From: Shewanella sp. TC10
GTDB lineage: Bacteria > Pseudomonadota > Gammaproteobacteria > Enterobacterales > Shewanellaceae
Direction of reading: 5' to 3'
NCBI RefSeq assembly: GCF_009663145.1
Contig: NZ_VKHR01000006.1
Coordinates: forward strand, 57,662-113,989
Length of the DNA: 56,328 nt
Translations under genes and position numbers: made by a program
The notes under the pieces: model-generated
The model's input: only the letters and a program-made list of their open reading frames with translations
Database searches by the model: none
What the model was told of the DNA's origin: nothing
Part shown: positions 1-9,632 of the stretch, one piece after another
Layout of the letters: each line of letters begins with the position of its first letter
How positions within the stretch are numbered: the stretch's first letter is position 1

Positions 1-470
1 TGTACCACGTGACAATCAGCACAAGCAATCTCTTCCAGATTATGGGTGCTGCTGTGCCATGCCATTTGCTCTGGGTCGTTATGGCAACCTTGGCAAACGG
101 TGTTTTGGGTAGGGGCATCCAATTTGCTGTTTTTGCCAAATTGAATCATTGGCTCTTTGCCACCACGGTTGTGGTTGCCTTGAGGGCCATGACATGCTTC
201 ACATTGAAGGCCGGCCATTGGCGAATCTTTGCTGGTTAAGTCGCCATGAGCACCTTTGAAAATGTCAGCGACACCTTCAGTGCGTTGGTGACACATTAAG
301 CAGCTGTCTGCTCCTTTAGGGGAATACTTACCTTCAGCGAACTTCTCAACCAGTTTTTGAGAAACTTCTTCACCTGTCATGTCATCCCATGGCGCAGCTG
401 CGGCATTAAATGTACATAAGCAAAGGGCTACACTGATAGAAGCTATGACGTTTCGACACCAGTTCATCAT
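1..470 (-). CDS. Partial periplasmic multiheme c-type cytochrome (DmsE/MtrA-like), N-terminal part
   Basis: The reverse strand is open from about 470 to the left edge, so the C-terminus lies outside the window. It begins with a signal peptide (hydrophobic stretch ending AAAAPW) followed by CxxCH heme motifs CLMCH, CEACH, CQGCH and CADCH, so at least four hemes are visible. The spacing and text around the motifs (KGADSCLMCHQ, GLQCEACHGP) match the decaheme DmsE/MtrA family. These are periplasmic electron carriers that receive electrons from CymA and pass them to an outer-membrane conduit or terminal reductase (family knowledge). Two adjacent ATGs (470 and 467) are possible; AGGTG just upstream is better spaced for 467. 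It diverges from an AraC-type regulator. Which terminal acceptor it serves cannot be told from this fragment. Confidence 0.88.
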   Translation of the reverse strand, partial: MMNWCRNVIASISVALCLCTFNAAAAPWDDMTGEEVSQKLVEKFAEGKYSPKGADSCLMCHQRTEGVADIFKGAHGDLTSKDSPMAGLQCEACHGPQGNHNRGGKEPMIQFGKNSKLDAPTQNTVCQGCHNDPEQMAWHSSTHNLEEIACADCHVV

Positions 471-634
471 GTCACCTGACCTTATTAAATCGAATTTATA
501 AAAATGGAGTAATCAATAAGGGGTATTTTAAAGATTGGTGACTTTCAAATCTAAGAATTGCGATTATCATAAAACGACATTTGTGATCAGGATCTATATC
601 AGGGGTAACAAAAAAAATTAAAATACTTGCCGCA

Positions 635-1603
635 ATGACAACCGTTCAAATTAAAAGTTCAAAAATGATTAAATATAAGTGCCGACCTGCTATTCACACT
701 AAAATAGTATGCGAATATTGTGAGAAAATTAATTTCTCTTTACCAAGTGAATATGCTCACTTTAAATATTTGCCAGATGAAGAATTAATTAGTTTTAATA
801 CCATTACTAACTTATTAAATTATATTGAAAAGAATACGACTAATCCGTATTTCTTTATTGATTTGGTCAAGTTTTTGATTCTTAGGTTGGAAGCATTCAC
901 GAAAATTGATCTATCTACTAATGTCAGCAATGCCAGTAAGCTACTTGCGTTTACTCAATTTTATAATCAGGTGTCAGATCTTAACTGGTGCAGCATTGAG
1001 ACTGAAGACAGTGTAGGTTTAGTAGCAAAGCGCGCAAAACAATCGCTAGCATCTAAGTACGATGATTTGTTCATATATGTATCTATAATGCATGTTTTAA
1101 AATTTAAAAATGAAGATAAGTCCAATATAATTATGGAGTTACCATTTGAGAGTGGTTTTTATGGTAACAACATTGATTTGCTGGATAATGTAAAGTTTAA
1201 CTGTGAAAACTTGTCTGTTTTCGTCAAGAAAGATGAACGAGACGGGGCAAACATGCTGCCTCAATATTTGAATAATATCTCTAATATTGAACGAATTAGC
1301 GCTGCTGCGAAAAGCATTTCACCTGCTGAATTAAGCCTTATTTCCTTGGCTAATAGATTAGGTATGTCGACCCGAACTTTGCAGCGAGAACTAAAAGTTG
1401 ATGATTGTTGCGTAAAAGACATAATAAAAAATACTAAAGCAAATTCTATTGTTTCGGTTTTAAATAAAAACAATAGTAATATTAAAGTGACAGCTTATGA
1501 GTGTGGTTTTAAAAATTTATCCACCTTTAGTCGTCATTTTAAAAATACGATTGGTTGCTGCCCAACTGAATATGTTAATAGCCTAAAATCTAATTCTATT
1601 TAA
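635..1603 (+). CDS. AraC-family transcriptional regulator
   Basis: This 322-aa protein has a C-terminal AraC-type double helix-turn-helix. The first helix pair covers LANRLGMSTRTLQREL (about residue 235 on). The second carries the family signature ECGFKNLSTFSRHFKN followed by GCCPTEYV. The N-terminal ~220 residues match no ligand-binding domain I recognise and are Asn/Lys rich. Base composition is clearly AT-richer than the neighbouring tex gene, suggesting relaxed selection or transfer. No good ribosome site precedes the ATG at 635; an in-frame ATG at 665 is an alternative. It lies head to head with the multiheme cytochrome gene about 165 bp away, which makes it a candidate regulator of that gene (inference from position only). 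Confidence 0.85.
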   Translation: MTTVQIKSSKMIKYKCRPAIHTKIVCEYCEKINFSLPSEYAHFKYLPDEELISFNTITNLLNYIEKNTTNPYFFIDLVKFLILRLEAFTKIDLSTNVSNASKLLAFTQFYNQVSDLNWCSIETEDSVGLVAKRAKQSLASKYDDLFIYVSIMHVLKFKNEDKSNIIMELPFESGFYGNNIDLLDNVKFNCENLSVFVKKDERDGANMLPQYLNNISNIERISAAAKSISPAELSLISLANRLGMSTRTLQRELKVDDCCVKDIIKNTKANSIVSVLNKNNSNIKVTAYECGFKNLSTFSRHFKNTIGCCPTEYVNSLKSNSI

Positions 1604-1917
1604 ATAGTATCATTGTATTATTAAATAAATGTATCAAATGTTACAGTTGAGAATGATTATTAATTAAAGACTTATTGATAAAGTTTTGTGACGCAATAAA
1701 CATATTACTTAATAATTCATACCTATAAATAGGTATTTTATAAATATATATGCCGCATATGAGACATACCATTCAAATAATCTGACACGCTTTTAAGTCA
1801 AAATTACTGTGATTTTACAAGTAAAATAAGACGAAAAAGCACAAACTCAATAAACGTTTTTGGCTGATTATGCTATCTTTGGGCGATATTTGTTATTCAA
1901 CGCCGAATAAGACCCTT
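1604..1917. other. AT-rich intergenic gap before tex
   Basis: About 310 bp of AT-rich DNA between the AraC regulator and tex. I see no convincing gene or strong hairpin terminator. GAGAATGATTATTAATTA near 1648 only loosely resembles a Fur box and is not called. The tex promoter should lie here. Confidence 0.5.
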
Positions 1918-4275
1918 ATGCTTAGTATTGCTCAAATTATCGCTCAAGAACTCAATGTTCGTGAGCAACAAGTCTCAGCGACTATCGCGTTACTTGATGA
2001 TGGATCTACCGTTCCTTTTGTTGCTCGTTACCGTAAAGAGGCAACTGGGGGCTTAGATGATGCTCAATTACGTACTCTAGACAGTCGTTTAGGGTATTTG
2101 CGGGAATTAGCTGAAAGAAGGCAGGTGATTCTTTCTAGTATCGATACCCAAGGTAAGCTTACCCCAGAGCTAAAGCAGGCAATTAATACTGCTGATAGCA
2201 AAACCCGTCTTGAAGATCTTTATCTACCTTATAAGCCTAAGCGTCGTACCAAAGGCCAAATTGCGATTGAGGCAGGCTTATTGCCGTTGGCTGAATATTT
2301 GTTAGCTAACCGTCAAAGTGAATTGGACGCTAAAGCGAGTGAGTTCATTAATGCAGAAGCTGGCTTTGCAGATATTAAGGCTGTGCTTGATGGTGCTCGT
2401 TTTATCTTGATGGAACGCTTTGCTGAAGACGCAGATCTACTGCAAAAGGTACGTAAACATCTGCGTCAGCAAGCAGTGCTTGAAAGTCGTATGGTAAAAG
2501 GTAAAGAGAAAGAAGGCGCTAAGTTCCGCGACTACTTTGAGCATACTGAAGCGATCACTAAAGTTCCGTCACATCGTGCATTAGCTATGCTTAGAGGACG
2601 TAATGAAGGCGTATTGAGCCTTTCAATGAATGCTGATCCTAAGGCGGAAGAGGCTCAGAGTAGCTATTGTGTGGTGATTATTGCTGAGCACTTTAATTTA
2701 AAGCTGAGCGATTCAGAAGTCGATCAATGGTTAAAAACAGTAGTCACAGCCACTTGGCGGGTGAAAATTGCGTTGCAGATGGAAACCGAGTTCATTAGCC
2801 AAATGCGTGAACGTGCCGAGGCGGAAGCGATTAATGTATTTGCTCGTAATTTAGGTGACTTGCTGATGGCAGCACCTGCAGGCGCTAAAGCAACTATGGG
2901 GCTGGATCCCGGTCTTCGTACCGGAGTGAAAGTGGCCATTGTGGATAACACGGGTAAGTTTGTCACTCACACCACCATCTTCCCTCATGCGCCTCAAAAT
3001 GTATGGGATAAGTCGATTCGTACTTTGGCTAACCTAGTTAAAATGCATAAGGTTGAGCTAATTGCCATTGGTAATGGCACAGCTTCTCGCGAAACCGATA
3101 AGTTAGCCGCCGAAGTTATCAGCTTTATGAAAGAAACCCACCCTAAATTGACCAAGATTATGGTCAGTGAAGCGGGTGCTTCTGTGTATTCAGCTTCTGA
3201 ACTTGCTTCTGATGAATTTCCAAATCTTGATGTATCGATCCGTGGCGCGGTATCGATTGCGCGTCGGTTACAAGATCCGTTAGCAGAGCTGGTGAAGATT
3301 GAACCTAAATCAATCGGAGTCGGTCAGTATCAGCATGATGTTAGCCAAAGCCAGTTATCAAGCTCACTTGAAGCTGTGGTAGAAGACTGTGTAAATGGTG
3401 TTGGGGTTGATTTAAATATGGCGTCAGCGCCATTGCTGGCTCAAGTCGCTGGTCTCAACAAAACCTTAGCTAAAAATGTCGTTAATTATCGCGATGAAAA
3501 TGGCAAGTTTGAATCACGTAAACAGCTATTAAAAGTGGCACGTCTAGGGCCTAAAGCGTATGAGCAAGCGGCTGGTTTCTTACGTATTCATCAAGCTAAA
3601 AACCCATTAGATGGCTCTTCTGTTCACCCTGAAGCTTATAAATTAGTGGAATCGATTGCTAAGGCAAAACAGCAAACTATTGAGCAGTTGATGGGTAATT
3701 CTGAATTGTTATCAGAGCTTAATGCCGCTGAATTTGTCACTGAAGACTTTGGTTTACCCACCATTACCGATATCTTGGCAGAACTTGATAAGCCTGGGCG
3801 AGATCCTCGTGGTGAGTTTAAAACAGCTAGCTTTAAAGAAGGCGTTGAAGAGTTAAAAGATCTTAAACTCGAAATGATCCTTGAAGGTGTAGTGACCAAC
3901 GTGACTAACTTTGGTGCATTCGTTGATGTTGGTGTTCATCAAGATGGTTTAGTGCATATTTCATCGTTAACTGACAAATTTGTCAGCGACCCTCACACGA
4001 TAGTTAAAGCAGGTGATGTGGTTAAAGTGAAAGTGATGGAAGTCGATACTGAGCGTCGCCGCATTGCATTAAGTATGCGCTTGGATGAGCCAGTACAAGC
4101 TAAAGCATCATCGAATAAGCCACAGACTTCAGGTAAAGGAAGTGCTGGTAAAGGCAAACAAGCATCTTCTAAAGGTCAGTCGGCTAAAGGTGGCCAAGGT
4201 AAGCAAAACAAAGCCCCTGCCAATGCGGCAATGGGTGATGCATTTGCTAATGCCTTTGCCAAACTGAAAAAATAA
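1918..4275 (+). CDS. tex: Tex, S1-domain RNA-binding transcription accessory protein
   Basis: This is a 785-aa cytoplasmic nucleic-acid-binding protein linked in other bacteria to transcription and toxin expression. From N to C it has the Tex helical N-terminus ([19 protein letters not shown]), a YqgF/RNase H-like domain starting near residue 326 ([14 protein letters not shown]), a helix-hairpin-helix segment near residue 495 ([14 protein letters not shown]), and an S1 domain near residue 655 ([20 protein letters not shown]). A low-complexity Lys/Gly/Ser/Gln tail ends in NAFAKLKK. The frame is open from 1870, but family members begin about where the ATG at 1918 falls ([12 protein letters not shown]), so I choose that start. 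It is a single gene followed by a strong terminator. Confidence 0.96.
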   Translation: MLSIAQIIAQELNVREQQVSATIALLDDGSTVPFVARYRKEATGGLDDAQLRTLDSRLGYLRELAERRQVILSSIDTQGKLTPELKQAINTADSKTRLEDLYLPYKPKRRTKGQIAIEAGLLPLAEYLLANRQSELDAKASEFINAEAGFADIKAVLDGARFILMERFAEDADLLQKVRKHLRQQAVLESRMVKGKEKEGAKFRDYFEHTEAITKVPSHRALAMLRGRNEGVLSLSMNADPKAEEAQSSYCVVIIAEHFNLKLSDSEVDQWLKTVVTATWRVKIALQMETEFISQMRERAEAEAINVFARNLGDLLMAAPAGAKATMGLDPGLRTGVKVAIVDNTGKFVTHTTIFPHAPQNVWDKSIRTLANLVKMHKVELIAIGNGTASRETDKLAAEVISFMKETHPKLTKIMVSEAGASVYSASELASDEFPNLDVSIRGAVSIARRLQDPLAELVKIEPKSIGVGQYQHDVSQSQLSSSLEAVVEDCVNGVGVDLNMASAPLLAQVAGLNKTLAKNVVNYRDENGKFESRKQLLKVARLGPKAYEQAAGFLRIHQAKNPLDGSSVHPEAYKLVESIAKAKQQTIEQLMGNSELLSELNAAEFVTEDFGLPTITDILAELDKPGRDPRGEFKTASFKEGVEELKDLKLEMILEGVVTNVTNFGAFVDVGVHQDGLVHISSLTDKFVSDPHTIVKAGDVVKVKVMEVDTERRRIALSMRLDEPVQAKASSNKPQTSGKGSAGKGKQASSKGQSAKGGQGKQNKAPANAAMGDAFANAFAKLKK

Positions 4276-4310
4276 CCGCTTAAGAACTGACGATTAGTCA
4301 TTAGTTTACA

Positions 4311-4344
4311 AAAACCTCAGATAACCCTGTTATCTGAGGTTTTT
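4311..4344. terminator. Bidirectional intrinsic terminator after tex
   Basis: A perfect 15-bp inverted repeat (AAAACCTCAGATAAC, loop CCT, GTTATCTGAGGTTTT) is flanked by A-run and T-run. It lies between the convergent tex and SBP-like genes, so it can end both transcripts. Confidence 0.9.
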
Positions 4345-4368
4345 AGTTTTTGAGCTTAGCAAGCTTTT

Positions 4369-4389
4369 GAACTTAGAACTTAGAACTTA
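4369..4389. repeat. Three tandem copies of GAACTTA
   Basis: A 7-bp unit is repeated three times without error in the short gap between tex and the next, convergent gene. It is probably replication slippage with no function I can assign. Confidence 0.6.
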
Positions 4390-4451
4390 GATAAGTTATT
4401 GGCCGTTTTGGATAGTTATTGGCAGTTAATGCAACAATAAAGTTCAGGGAG

Positions 4452-5378
4452 TTAGTCAGTATAAATTTGGCAAACTTCATCAAAGTTCATTGTTGGCGAA
4501 AGCATCAAGCCTTGCTGCCTCATCCGGATTAACTCATCTTTTTCCATCAATGGGTTATCGATTTCGAAAATCACTCTATTATTCAACTGTGCTTTATGAA
4601 TAAGTTGGCAATACTGCTGATAAAAAACCTGATCAAATTGACCGTTAGCAATAATGCGTTTCATCCCTGTTTCTATGCGTTTAGCGAGTTCAGGCTGGTT
4701 AGGGGAAACATAGAAAATGGTGATCAGTGGTATATGCAATAGCACTTTATCATCTAACACTAGATTGGGAAAAGTTTGCGTGTGACTGTCTAATTCATCA
4801 TAGGCTTCATTGATCCCACGACCAAAACTGGTAAATCGTCCCCGTTCAAGCATATGAAATAACCCGTCATAACTTGAACCCACAATCACATCAAATCCGG
4901 CGAGTTCCAGTGCTTTTCTCGTCGACCAAAATATTCCAGATCCTGTCGGGTAATTTTTGAGTTGAGCTAAAGTTTCAATGTTTTGAAATTCTTCATAGTG
5001 TTGCTGCTTAATGATGAAAACTCTAAAGCCCTGAATACCTTTTCGAATAGGCAGTTTGATAGGGATTAATGACTCATTCCAACCAACTTTCGGGGCTTCA
5101 GCCATCACGTTAATGATTTTTCCTGAAATGAGTTCATTCAATACTCGATCTCGTGTCATAAAAACATCAGAGTGAGTAATTTCCCAGTCGCCAAAATCTT
5201 CTTTGGTTTGCTCCATAACGAGCTTCATTAATTCAAAGCTATATTGATATCGAGAGTCAGTCTCTGAGGCGGGGTGGTTAAGAATAACGACATCTTTGGC
5301 AAGTGCAGGTTTTACAATGAAAATACTACCCAATAGACAGCTAATAAAAGCGGCAAAAATATACTTTGATAGTGTCAT
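4452..5378 (-). CDS. Periplasmic substrate-binding-like protein (family 3 type)
   Basis: This 308-aa protein starts with a clear signal peptide (hydrophobic core, cleavage near KPALAKD). The rest resembles extracellular solute-binding family 3 proteins: VILNHPASETDSRYQYSFELM near the N-terminus, a middle GSGIFWSTRKALELAGFDV segment, and a C-terminal half with NGQFDQVFYQQYC, as seen in family members such as those fused to signalling proteins. No ABC permease or ATPase lies next to it, so it may be a stand-alone sensor or binding protein rather than an importer part (inference). A GGGGGG-containing ribosome site is just upstream of the ATG. The ligand is unknown. Confidence 0.75.
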   Translation of the reverse strand: MTLSKYIFAAFISCLLGSIFIVKPALAKDVVILNHPASETDSRYQYSFELMKLVMEQTKEDFGDWEITHSDVFMTRDRVLNELISGKIINVMAEAPKVGWNESLIPIKLPIRKGIQGFRVFIIKQQHYEEFQNIETLAQLKNYPTGSGIFWSTRKALELAGFDVIVGSSYDGLFHMLERGRFTSFGRGINEAYDELDSHTQTFPNLVLDDKVLLHIPLITIFYVSPNQPELAKRIETGMKRIIANGQFDQVFYQQYCQLIHKAQLNNRVIFEIDNPLMEKDELIRMRQQGLMLSPTMNFDEVCQIYTD

Positions 5379-5500
5379 TTTCGCCCCCCATTTGTGCCAA
5401 AATTGATTTACTCAATATAATCACACAATTGGTATTGCTCAGCAATGAGTCAAAATGAAATAAAGGGCGGTTTTACACAACACATTATTAAGGTTTACAT

Positions 5501-6553
5501 TTAAATAAGCCTCTGGCGTAAGCGGTGAAAAGTGTCTTCTAATACGCCATTTTGCTGAACAGCAGTTATATCATTTTCAAGCTGCTTGAGTCGATTGAGC
5601 TCTTGTTGCACAGTATCAAATAGCAATTGGTTATTAAGATCTGTCAGCCGTTGATAATAGCCTAAGCGTCGGCCAAGAATGAAATTGTGTTGCTTGGCTA
5701 AATTTAATTGAAGAAATTGCGCTATTCGGTCAAGAAAGTCAGTTTTATCTTCAGGTAATTTTCCATTTAGCTCCATCAGTAAGTTAATGGAGTGATAGTT
5801 ACCGTATCGGCTATTAATGCCATCTAACAAGCGCAGTAATTGTTGTTGCTCTTGAATCATTTCAACTTCAGATAATACGCTAAACTTGCCGCTATCGACT
5901 AAGCTGGCTTGTTCAGTGCCAGGCTTAACCGCTAACGACAATAAACGTATTTCTTCAGGATTAATTTGATTGAGTAACTTAGCAGTTTCAGTTACGTGTT
6001 GTACTGATAGCTCTTTGCCACCTAAACCTAAAATCACAAATACCATCATCTTCATTCCTGCCGCTTTTGCATGCAAAGACGATTTTAAAATTGAGTTAGG
6101 CGTAATGCCTTTTTTGGCCTTACGTAATACCTCAACAGAGCCAGACTCCATGCCGCAATAGAGCATATTTAATCCAGCGTCACAGATAGCTTTCATTTCT
6201 GCAGCTGATTTTTTTACCATGGTTTGGGCTCGACCGTAGGAGCTGATTTGAGTCAGTTCAGGAAACGCTTCAGTTAATGTGTTTAATACATCAATTAAAT
6301 CGGCAGTTGGCATTGCAAAGGAATCACCATCTTGCAAGAAACAAGTGGTAAAGGTTTTACCTTGATAATGTTTTTTGGCAGCCCAAATATCGCGTTTGAT
6401 GTCTTCAACGGGTCTGATTGTAAAATCCATACCTTTGTATAAAGTGCAAAAAGTACAGTTATTCCAGGGGCAGCCTTGAGTGGTTCGAATGAGTAAGCTA
6501 TTAGCTTCTGATGGGGGTCTAATAGGACCTTGTTGAAAATCAAGTATATCCAT
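5501..6553 (-). CDS. Radical SAM protein
   Basis: The N-terminal motif CPWNNCTFC (CX4CX2C) can bind the 4Fe-4S cluster that cleaves S-adenosylmethionine. It is followed by radical SAM barrel features such as YCGMESGS (SAM contact region) and VFVILGLGGKEL. The motif is longer than the classical CX3CX2C but is seen in B12-lacking radical SAM subgroups with RTTQGCPW contexts. The C-terminal ~100 residues are helical and Gln/Leu rich. The frame opens at a TTG at 6568, but that TTGGAG is a good Shine-Dalgarno for the ATG at 6553, which I take as the start (350 aa). The substrate is unknown; the neighbouring ABM gene has its own terminator, so the two are probably separate units. Confidence 0.85.
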   Translation of the reverse strand: MDILDFQQGPIRPPSEANSLLIRTTQGCPWNNCTFCTLYKGMDFTIRPVEDIKRDIWAAKKHYQGKTFTTCFLQDGDSFAMPTADLIDVLNTLTEAFPELTQISSYGRAQTMVKKSAAEMKAICDAGLNMLYCGMESGSVEVLRKAKKGITPNSILKSSLHAKAAGMKMMVFVILGLGGKELSVQHVTETAKLLNQINPEEIRLLSLAVKPGTEQASLVDSGKFSVLSEVEMIQEQQQLLRLLDGINSRYGNYHSINLLMELNGKLPEDKTDFLDRIAQFLQLNLAKQHNFILGRRLGYYQRLTDLNNQLLFDTVQQELNRLKQLENDITAVQQNGVLEDTFHRLRQRLI

Positions 6554-6623
6554 GGGATATGGCTCCAATCGGTTGGGGGGTCATGACATCCGCAAATCAA
6601 CTCCCTGTGCGCTGGATGTGTCT

Positions 6624-6656
6624 AAAAAAAGCGCTAAACCAAAAGTGGCCTAGCGC
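6624..6656 (-). terminator. Intrinsic terminator of the ABM monooxygenase gene
   Basis: Read on the minus strand, GCGCTAGGCCA and TGGTTTAGCGC form a stem (6631-6656) followed by seven Ts (6624-6630). It lies directly after the ABM gene and before the radical SAM gene. Confidence 0.75.
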
Positions 6657-6699
6657 ACAATAAATGCTCAATGAACAAGTGGGGATGATGAATTAAGAT

Positions 6700-6990
6700 T
6701 TAAGCGATTTGGGTCATTTCGTTTAAAATGAATTGCTCAACAGCGCCTTCAGTCGCACTCATGTATTGCGCTAAATGTGTGTTACCCATATGTGTTTGCC
6801 ATAACTCACGAGTTTCCCAGTTTTCATAAAACATGAAATGAGCTGGATTTTCATTGTCCTGATGTAAGTCATAATTAATGCAACCTGCTTCAGCACGAGT
6901 GATTTCAATCAGCTTTAATAGCTCTGTTTTAACAAGTTCAACTTTGTCAGCTTTGGCAATAATGTTGGCAACGATAGTTAATTTAGTCAT
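6700..6990 (-). CDS. Antibiotic biosynthesis monooxygenase (ABM) domain protein
   Basis: This 96-aa single-domain protein matches the ABM/YgiN-like ferredoxin-fold family. Typical marks are TIVANIIAKADKVELVK at the N-terminus, EAGCINYDLHQDNENP in the middle, and FMFYENWETRELWQTHMGN, where the FYE-W signature lies. Members are cofactor-free monooxygenases or quinol monooxygenases, usually dimeric and cytoplasmic. Size and motif order fit a complete protein. It has its own terminator. The physiological substrate cannot be inferred. Confidence 0.9.
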   Translation of the reverse strand: MTKLTIVANIIAKADKVELVKTELLKLIEITRAEAGCINYDLHQDNENPAHFMFYENWETRELWQTHMGNTHLAQYMSATEGAVEQFILNEMTQIA

Positions 6991-7288
6991 GTTGAGATGT
7001 CCTATAGCTTGTGAGTTTGAAACAGAAACAACTTAATCATCTGTGCATGTTTCCGTTTGATGAAATTATAGTAGGCTTATTTGTAAAACGATTAAACAGG
7101 GTAATATTTGAAATATTATCAAATAAAAATTGATAATAGACGATGGTTGTCAATCAATAACAAAGGTTAAGGGCTAGTAAGTAGCAATAGAGGGATAGAG
7201 CAATAGAACTGTTAGTTAAATATTGAGGCAGGCTTTTGACTGGTGTAGCTCCAAGCTGAATGGCCTAGAGCAAAGCTGGCAGGTACGT
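6991..7288. other. Intergenic gap
   Basis: About 300 bp containing the upstream region of the ABM gene and the downstream end of the Gln-rich hypothetical gene. No gene, terminator or known site was recognised. Confidence 0.4.
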
Positions 7289-7810
7289 TTATACGAGTGC
7301 AAATAGTTGGTTTTGATCTGAAGGAGTTGTTTGTTGCTGATAAAATTGACCAACACGTTCACCAAGCTGTTGGTAAAAAACCTCAGACTGCTCTTCGCTG
7401 GCATCATTTAATAATAAGCTTTGAATCGCACGGGAATTATCTTTGTTGGTACTTTTATCTGCTTCAACATTGGTTGACTGAGCATTTTTCTGTTGAATAT
7501 CACGGCGCTGGATAGTTGGGTTACTATTAGCTGCGACACGCAACAATTGCGGAAAAATGCCTTTTGGACCTAAAGCTTGTTGCTGGGTTTGTTGTTGCTC
7601 TGCAGACTGTTTTTGTTGCTGCTTTTGCTCAAGCAATTCATGACGAGTTAATCGTTCATTTTGTTGGTTATAAGCTCGCTCTTGATGAGCTTTAGATAAT
7701 TCTTGAGGCGGTAAAATTGGTTTAGCTTGCTGGTTATCCGCGCGCGCAAGATCGGTTGCAACATTACTTGTCGCAATCGGTACTTGGGGATAATTGGTGA
7801 CAACCAGCAT
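7289..7810 (-). CDS. Gln-rich hypothetical protein
   Basis: I do not recognise this protein. It has about 173 aa if it starts at the ATG at 7810, for which AAGTGAG is a plausible ribosome site; a GTG at 7819 is also in frame. There is no signal peptide or membrane segment. The middle is dominated by Gln-rich coiled-coil-like sequence (EQKQQQKQSAEQQQTQQQ), followed by a more ordered end with SEVFYQQLGERVGQFYQQQ. It lies 66 bp after bioH on the same strand and may be co-transcribed. It appears real because the frame is long, on the expected strand and has sensible codon use; the function is unknown. Confidence 0.6.
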   Translation of the reverse strand: MLVVTNYPQVPIATSNVATDLARADNQQAKPILPPQELSKAHQERAYNQQNERLTRHELLEQKQQQKQSAEQQQTQQQALGPKGIFPQLLRVAANSNPTIQRRDIQQKNAQSTNVEADKSTNKDNSRAIQSLLLNDASEEQSEVFYQQLGERVGQFYQQQTTPSDQNQLFALV

Positions 7811-7876
7811 AAAACTCACTTAAGAATTAACGAATAACGTTTAAATTATAGTCAATTTGCAAGTGGTTTTATAGCT

Positions 7877-8677
7877 TTAGTCTGTATGTTTTTTGATCCA
7901 TGGTAGTAATTCGGTCAAAAAACATTCTGGGTGTGAAATGAACGGTGCGTGGGATGCTTTATTGTGAATAACGTCTTTAATACTTGTTGCCTGAGGTAAA
8001 ATAGTTATGATCTTTTTTGGCACTAAACTGTCACATTTGCCCCAAATTCTTAACCATGGCTGTTGAATATTATTTAGCTGATTGCGTAAATCTACGCTCC
8101 GTAACATACCTAATCCTTGGTCTAGTACTGTCTGACTAGGTAATGGTTTGGCTAAAACCAACTTCTTAATGGCCACAATATCCTCTTTTGCTGAATCACT
8201 GCCCATGGCTTGTATCGCTAAAAAGCGCTCAACGGTTTTAGCAAGGTTGACTTGTAATTGCTCGGAAAACTGCGCCAAGACTTTTGGGGCAATTCCTGGC
8301 CAACCCGCTTGTTCTGGAGTTGTTTGTGCTTCTTGCGCCATAAAGCAGGGCGATGAGGCCACAGTGATTAATGCTTTGACAGATTGTGGATGATTAATGG
8401 CAATTTGGCTTGCGACCAAACCGCCTAGTGACCAGCCAAGCCAAATGGCTTGTTTGGGTAACTGCTCTGACAATTGTGCTGCCCAAGCTGTTATATCACC
8501 GCTATTTTCAACGCTATCACCAAATCCGGGCAGATCTACATAATGCACTCTATACTCACTGAACGCCGTTTGTAATGGACTAAAAACGGCAGAATTCACA
8601 CCCCAACCATGGAGCAAAATGAGGTCTTGGCCTTCACCAATAGTGTGAACGTGTAGCTTAGGTAATTGAGGCTGCAC
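7877..8677 (-). CDS. bioH: BioH, pimeloyl-ACP methyl ester carboxylesterase
   Basis: This 266-aa alpha/beta hydrolase removes the methyl group from pimeloyl-ACP methyl ester, the last step of pimelate synthesis for biotin. Visible elements are the oxyanion-side LLHGWGVNS, nucleophile Ser83 in GWSLGG, Asp216 in WGKCDSLVP and His243 in ASHAPF, in the right order and spacing for the catalytic triad. Length is close to the E. coli protein (256 aa). The start is GTG with AAGGA upstream. It is divergent from the ComF/GntX gene, the same arrangement as bioH-gntX in enteric bacteria, which supports the assignment. Confidence 0.93.
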   Translation of the reverse strand: MQPQLPKLHVHTIGEGQDLILLHGWGVNSAVFSPLQTAFSEYRVHYVDLPGFGDSVENSGDITAWAAQLSEQLPKQAIWLGWSLGGLVASQIAINHPQSVKALITVASSPCFMAQEAQTTPEQAGWPGIAPKVLAQFSEQLQVNLAKTVERFLAIQAMGSDSAKEDIVAIKKLVLAKPLPSQTVLDQGLGMLRSVDLRNQLNNIQQPWLRIWGKCDSLVPKKIITILPQATSIKDVIHNKASHAPFISHPECFLTELLPWIKKHTD

Positions 8678-8732
8678 TAGATTTCCTTAAGGTTGGTCTT
8701 CAGCTAATTGCCATACAGGATAAGGATATTAT

Positions 8733-9497
8733 ATGGATTGGCAACTCCGACAAGCCTGTTATAAAGGCTTACGTACTATTAAATATGCCATTTTGCGCAA
8801 CCTGCCCAACCGTTGTTTGTTGTGTCGTCAGGATATTCATCAATATGGCCAGCAGAGGCCGCAAACGGGGATCTGTCAAAGCTGCCTTATTGCAGGCTTG
8901 TATCAAGATGAAGCCTGCCTAGGTTGTGGCAAAACAATGTCAGTACTACAGCGTTATTGTGGTCACTGCCAGCGAAGCGAGCCTATATGGGTCATCGCGC
9001 CTTGCAGCTATCATCAAGGTCTTGGCGAGTTAATCTCTGGGATAAAGTATCAACAACAATGCGCGCCATTACATGCGCTTGTTCAGGTACTCGCCATTCG
9101 AGTGATGGATTTAGTGGCGAGAGATCTTATCCAATTGCCCCAAGTGATTATTCCAGTGCCTCTGCATGCTAATCGTTTAAAATCGCGTGGATTTAACCAA
9201 GCTTGGTTAATCGCAAATGCTTTAAGTCAGCAATTGGGGATTAAGATGGACGACGGTTTATTAATTCGGCATGTGGATACCCAAGCTCAGGCTGGTCTCG
9301 ATGGCAAAGCAAGGCGGATTAACTGCGCCAATGCATTCAGTTTAACCCAAGATATCCCATATCAAAGAGTGGCATTGATTGATGATGTGGTGACAACAGG
9401 CACCACTATTAATGAAATCAGCAAGTTGTTTGCAGCCGAATACGTACACGTACAAGCTTGGTGCTTAGCAAGAGCTGAAGCACCTGGGTTACTTTAA
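8733..9497 (+). CDS. gntX: ComF/GntX family phosphoribosyltransferase-like protein
   Basis: The 254-aa protein starts with Cys pairs typical of the ComF zinc finger (CLLC, CQSC, CLGC, CGHC; residues ~28-78). It ends with a type I phosphoribosyltransferase domain whose PRPP loop is VALIDDVVTTGTT (near residue 212) preceded by LKSRGFNQAWLIA. The family includes ComF of natural transformation and E. coli GntX, implicated in use of DNA as nutrient. The position next to bioH and near nfuA matches the enteric bioH-gntX-nfuA locus. No other competence genes are in view, so competence itself is not implied. Confidence 0.9.
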   Translation: MDWQLRQACYKGLRTIKYAILRNLPNRCLLCRQDIHQYGQQRPQTGICQSCLIAGLYQDEACLGCGKTMSVLQRYCGHCQRSEPIWVIAPCSYHQGLGELISGIKYQQQCAPLHALVQVLAIRVMDLVARDLIQLPQVIIPVPLHANRLKSRGFNQAWLIANALSQQLGIKMDDGLLIRHVDTQAQAGLDGKARRINCANAFSLTQDIPYQRVALIDDVVTTGTTINEISKLFAAEYVHVQAWCLARAEAPGLL

Positions 9498-9632
9498 CGC
9501 GATAACTTGTATCTATTGAATAATATCAGTATGTTCTAAGGCGATGAAATTGAAAGGAATAACTTTTTAAAGTAATAACAAGCGAGCTAAAGCTAGCTGT
9601 TGTTATGGTTATAAGGAGATTAAGGTTAGAAA

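Noticed and set aside
9..239. Plus-strand ORF at the left edge
   Set aside because: It is antisense to the multiheme cytochrome, whose CxxCH motifs on the minus strand are unambiguous.
1640..1665. Fur box upstream of tex
   Set aside because: Only about 12 of 19 positions match and no iron-related gene is adjacent.
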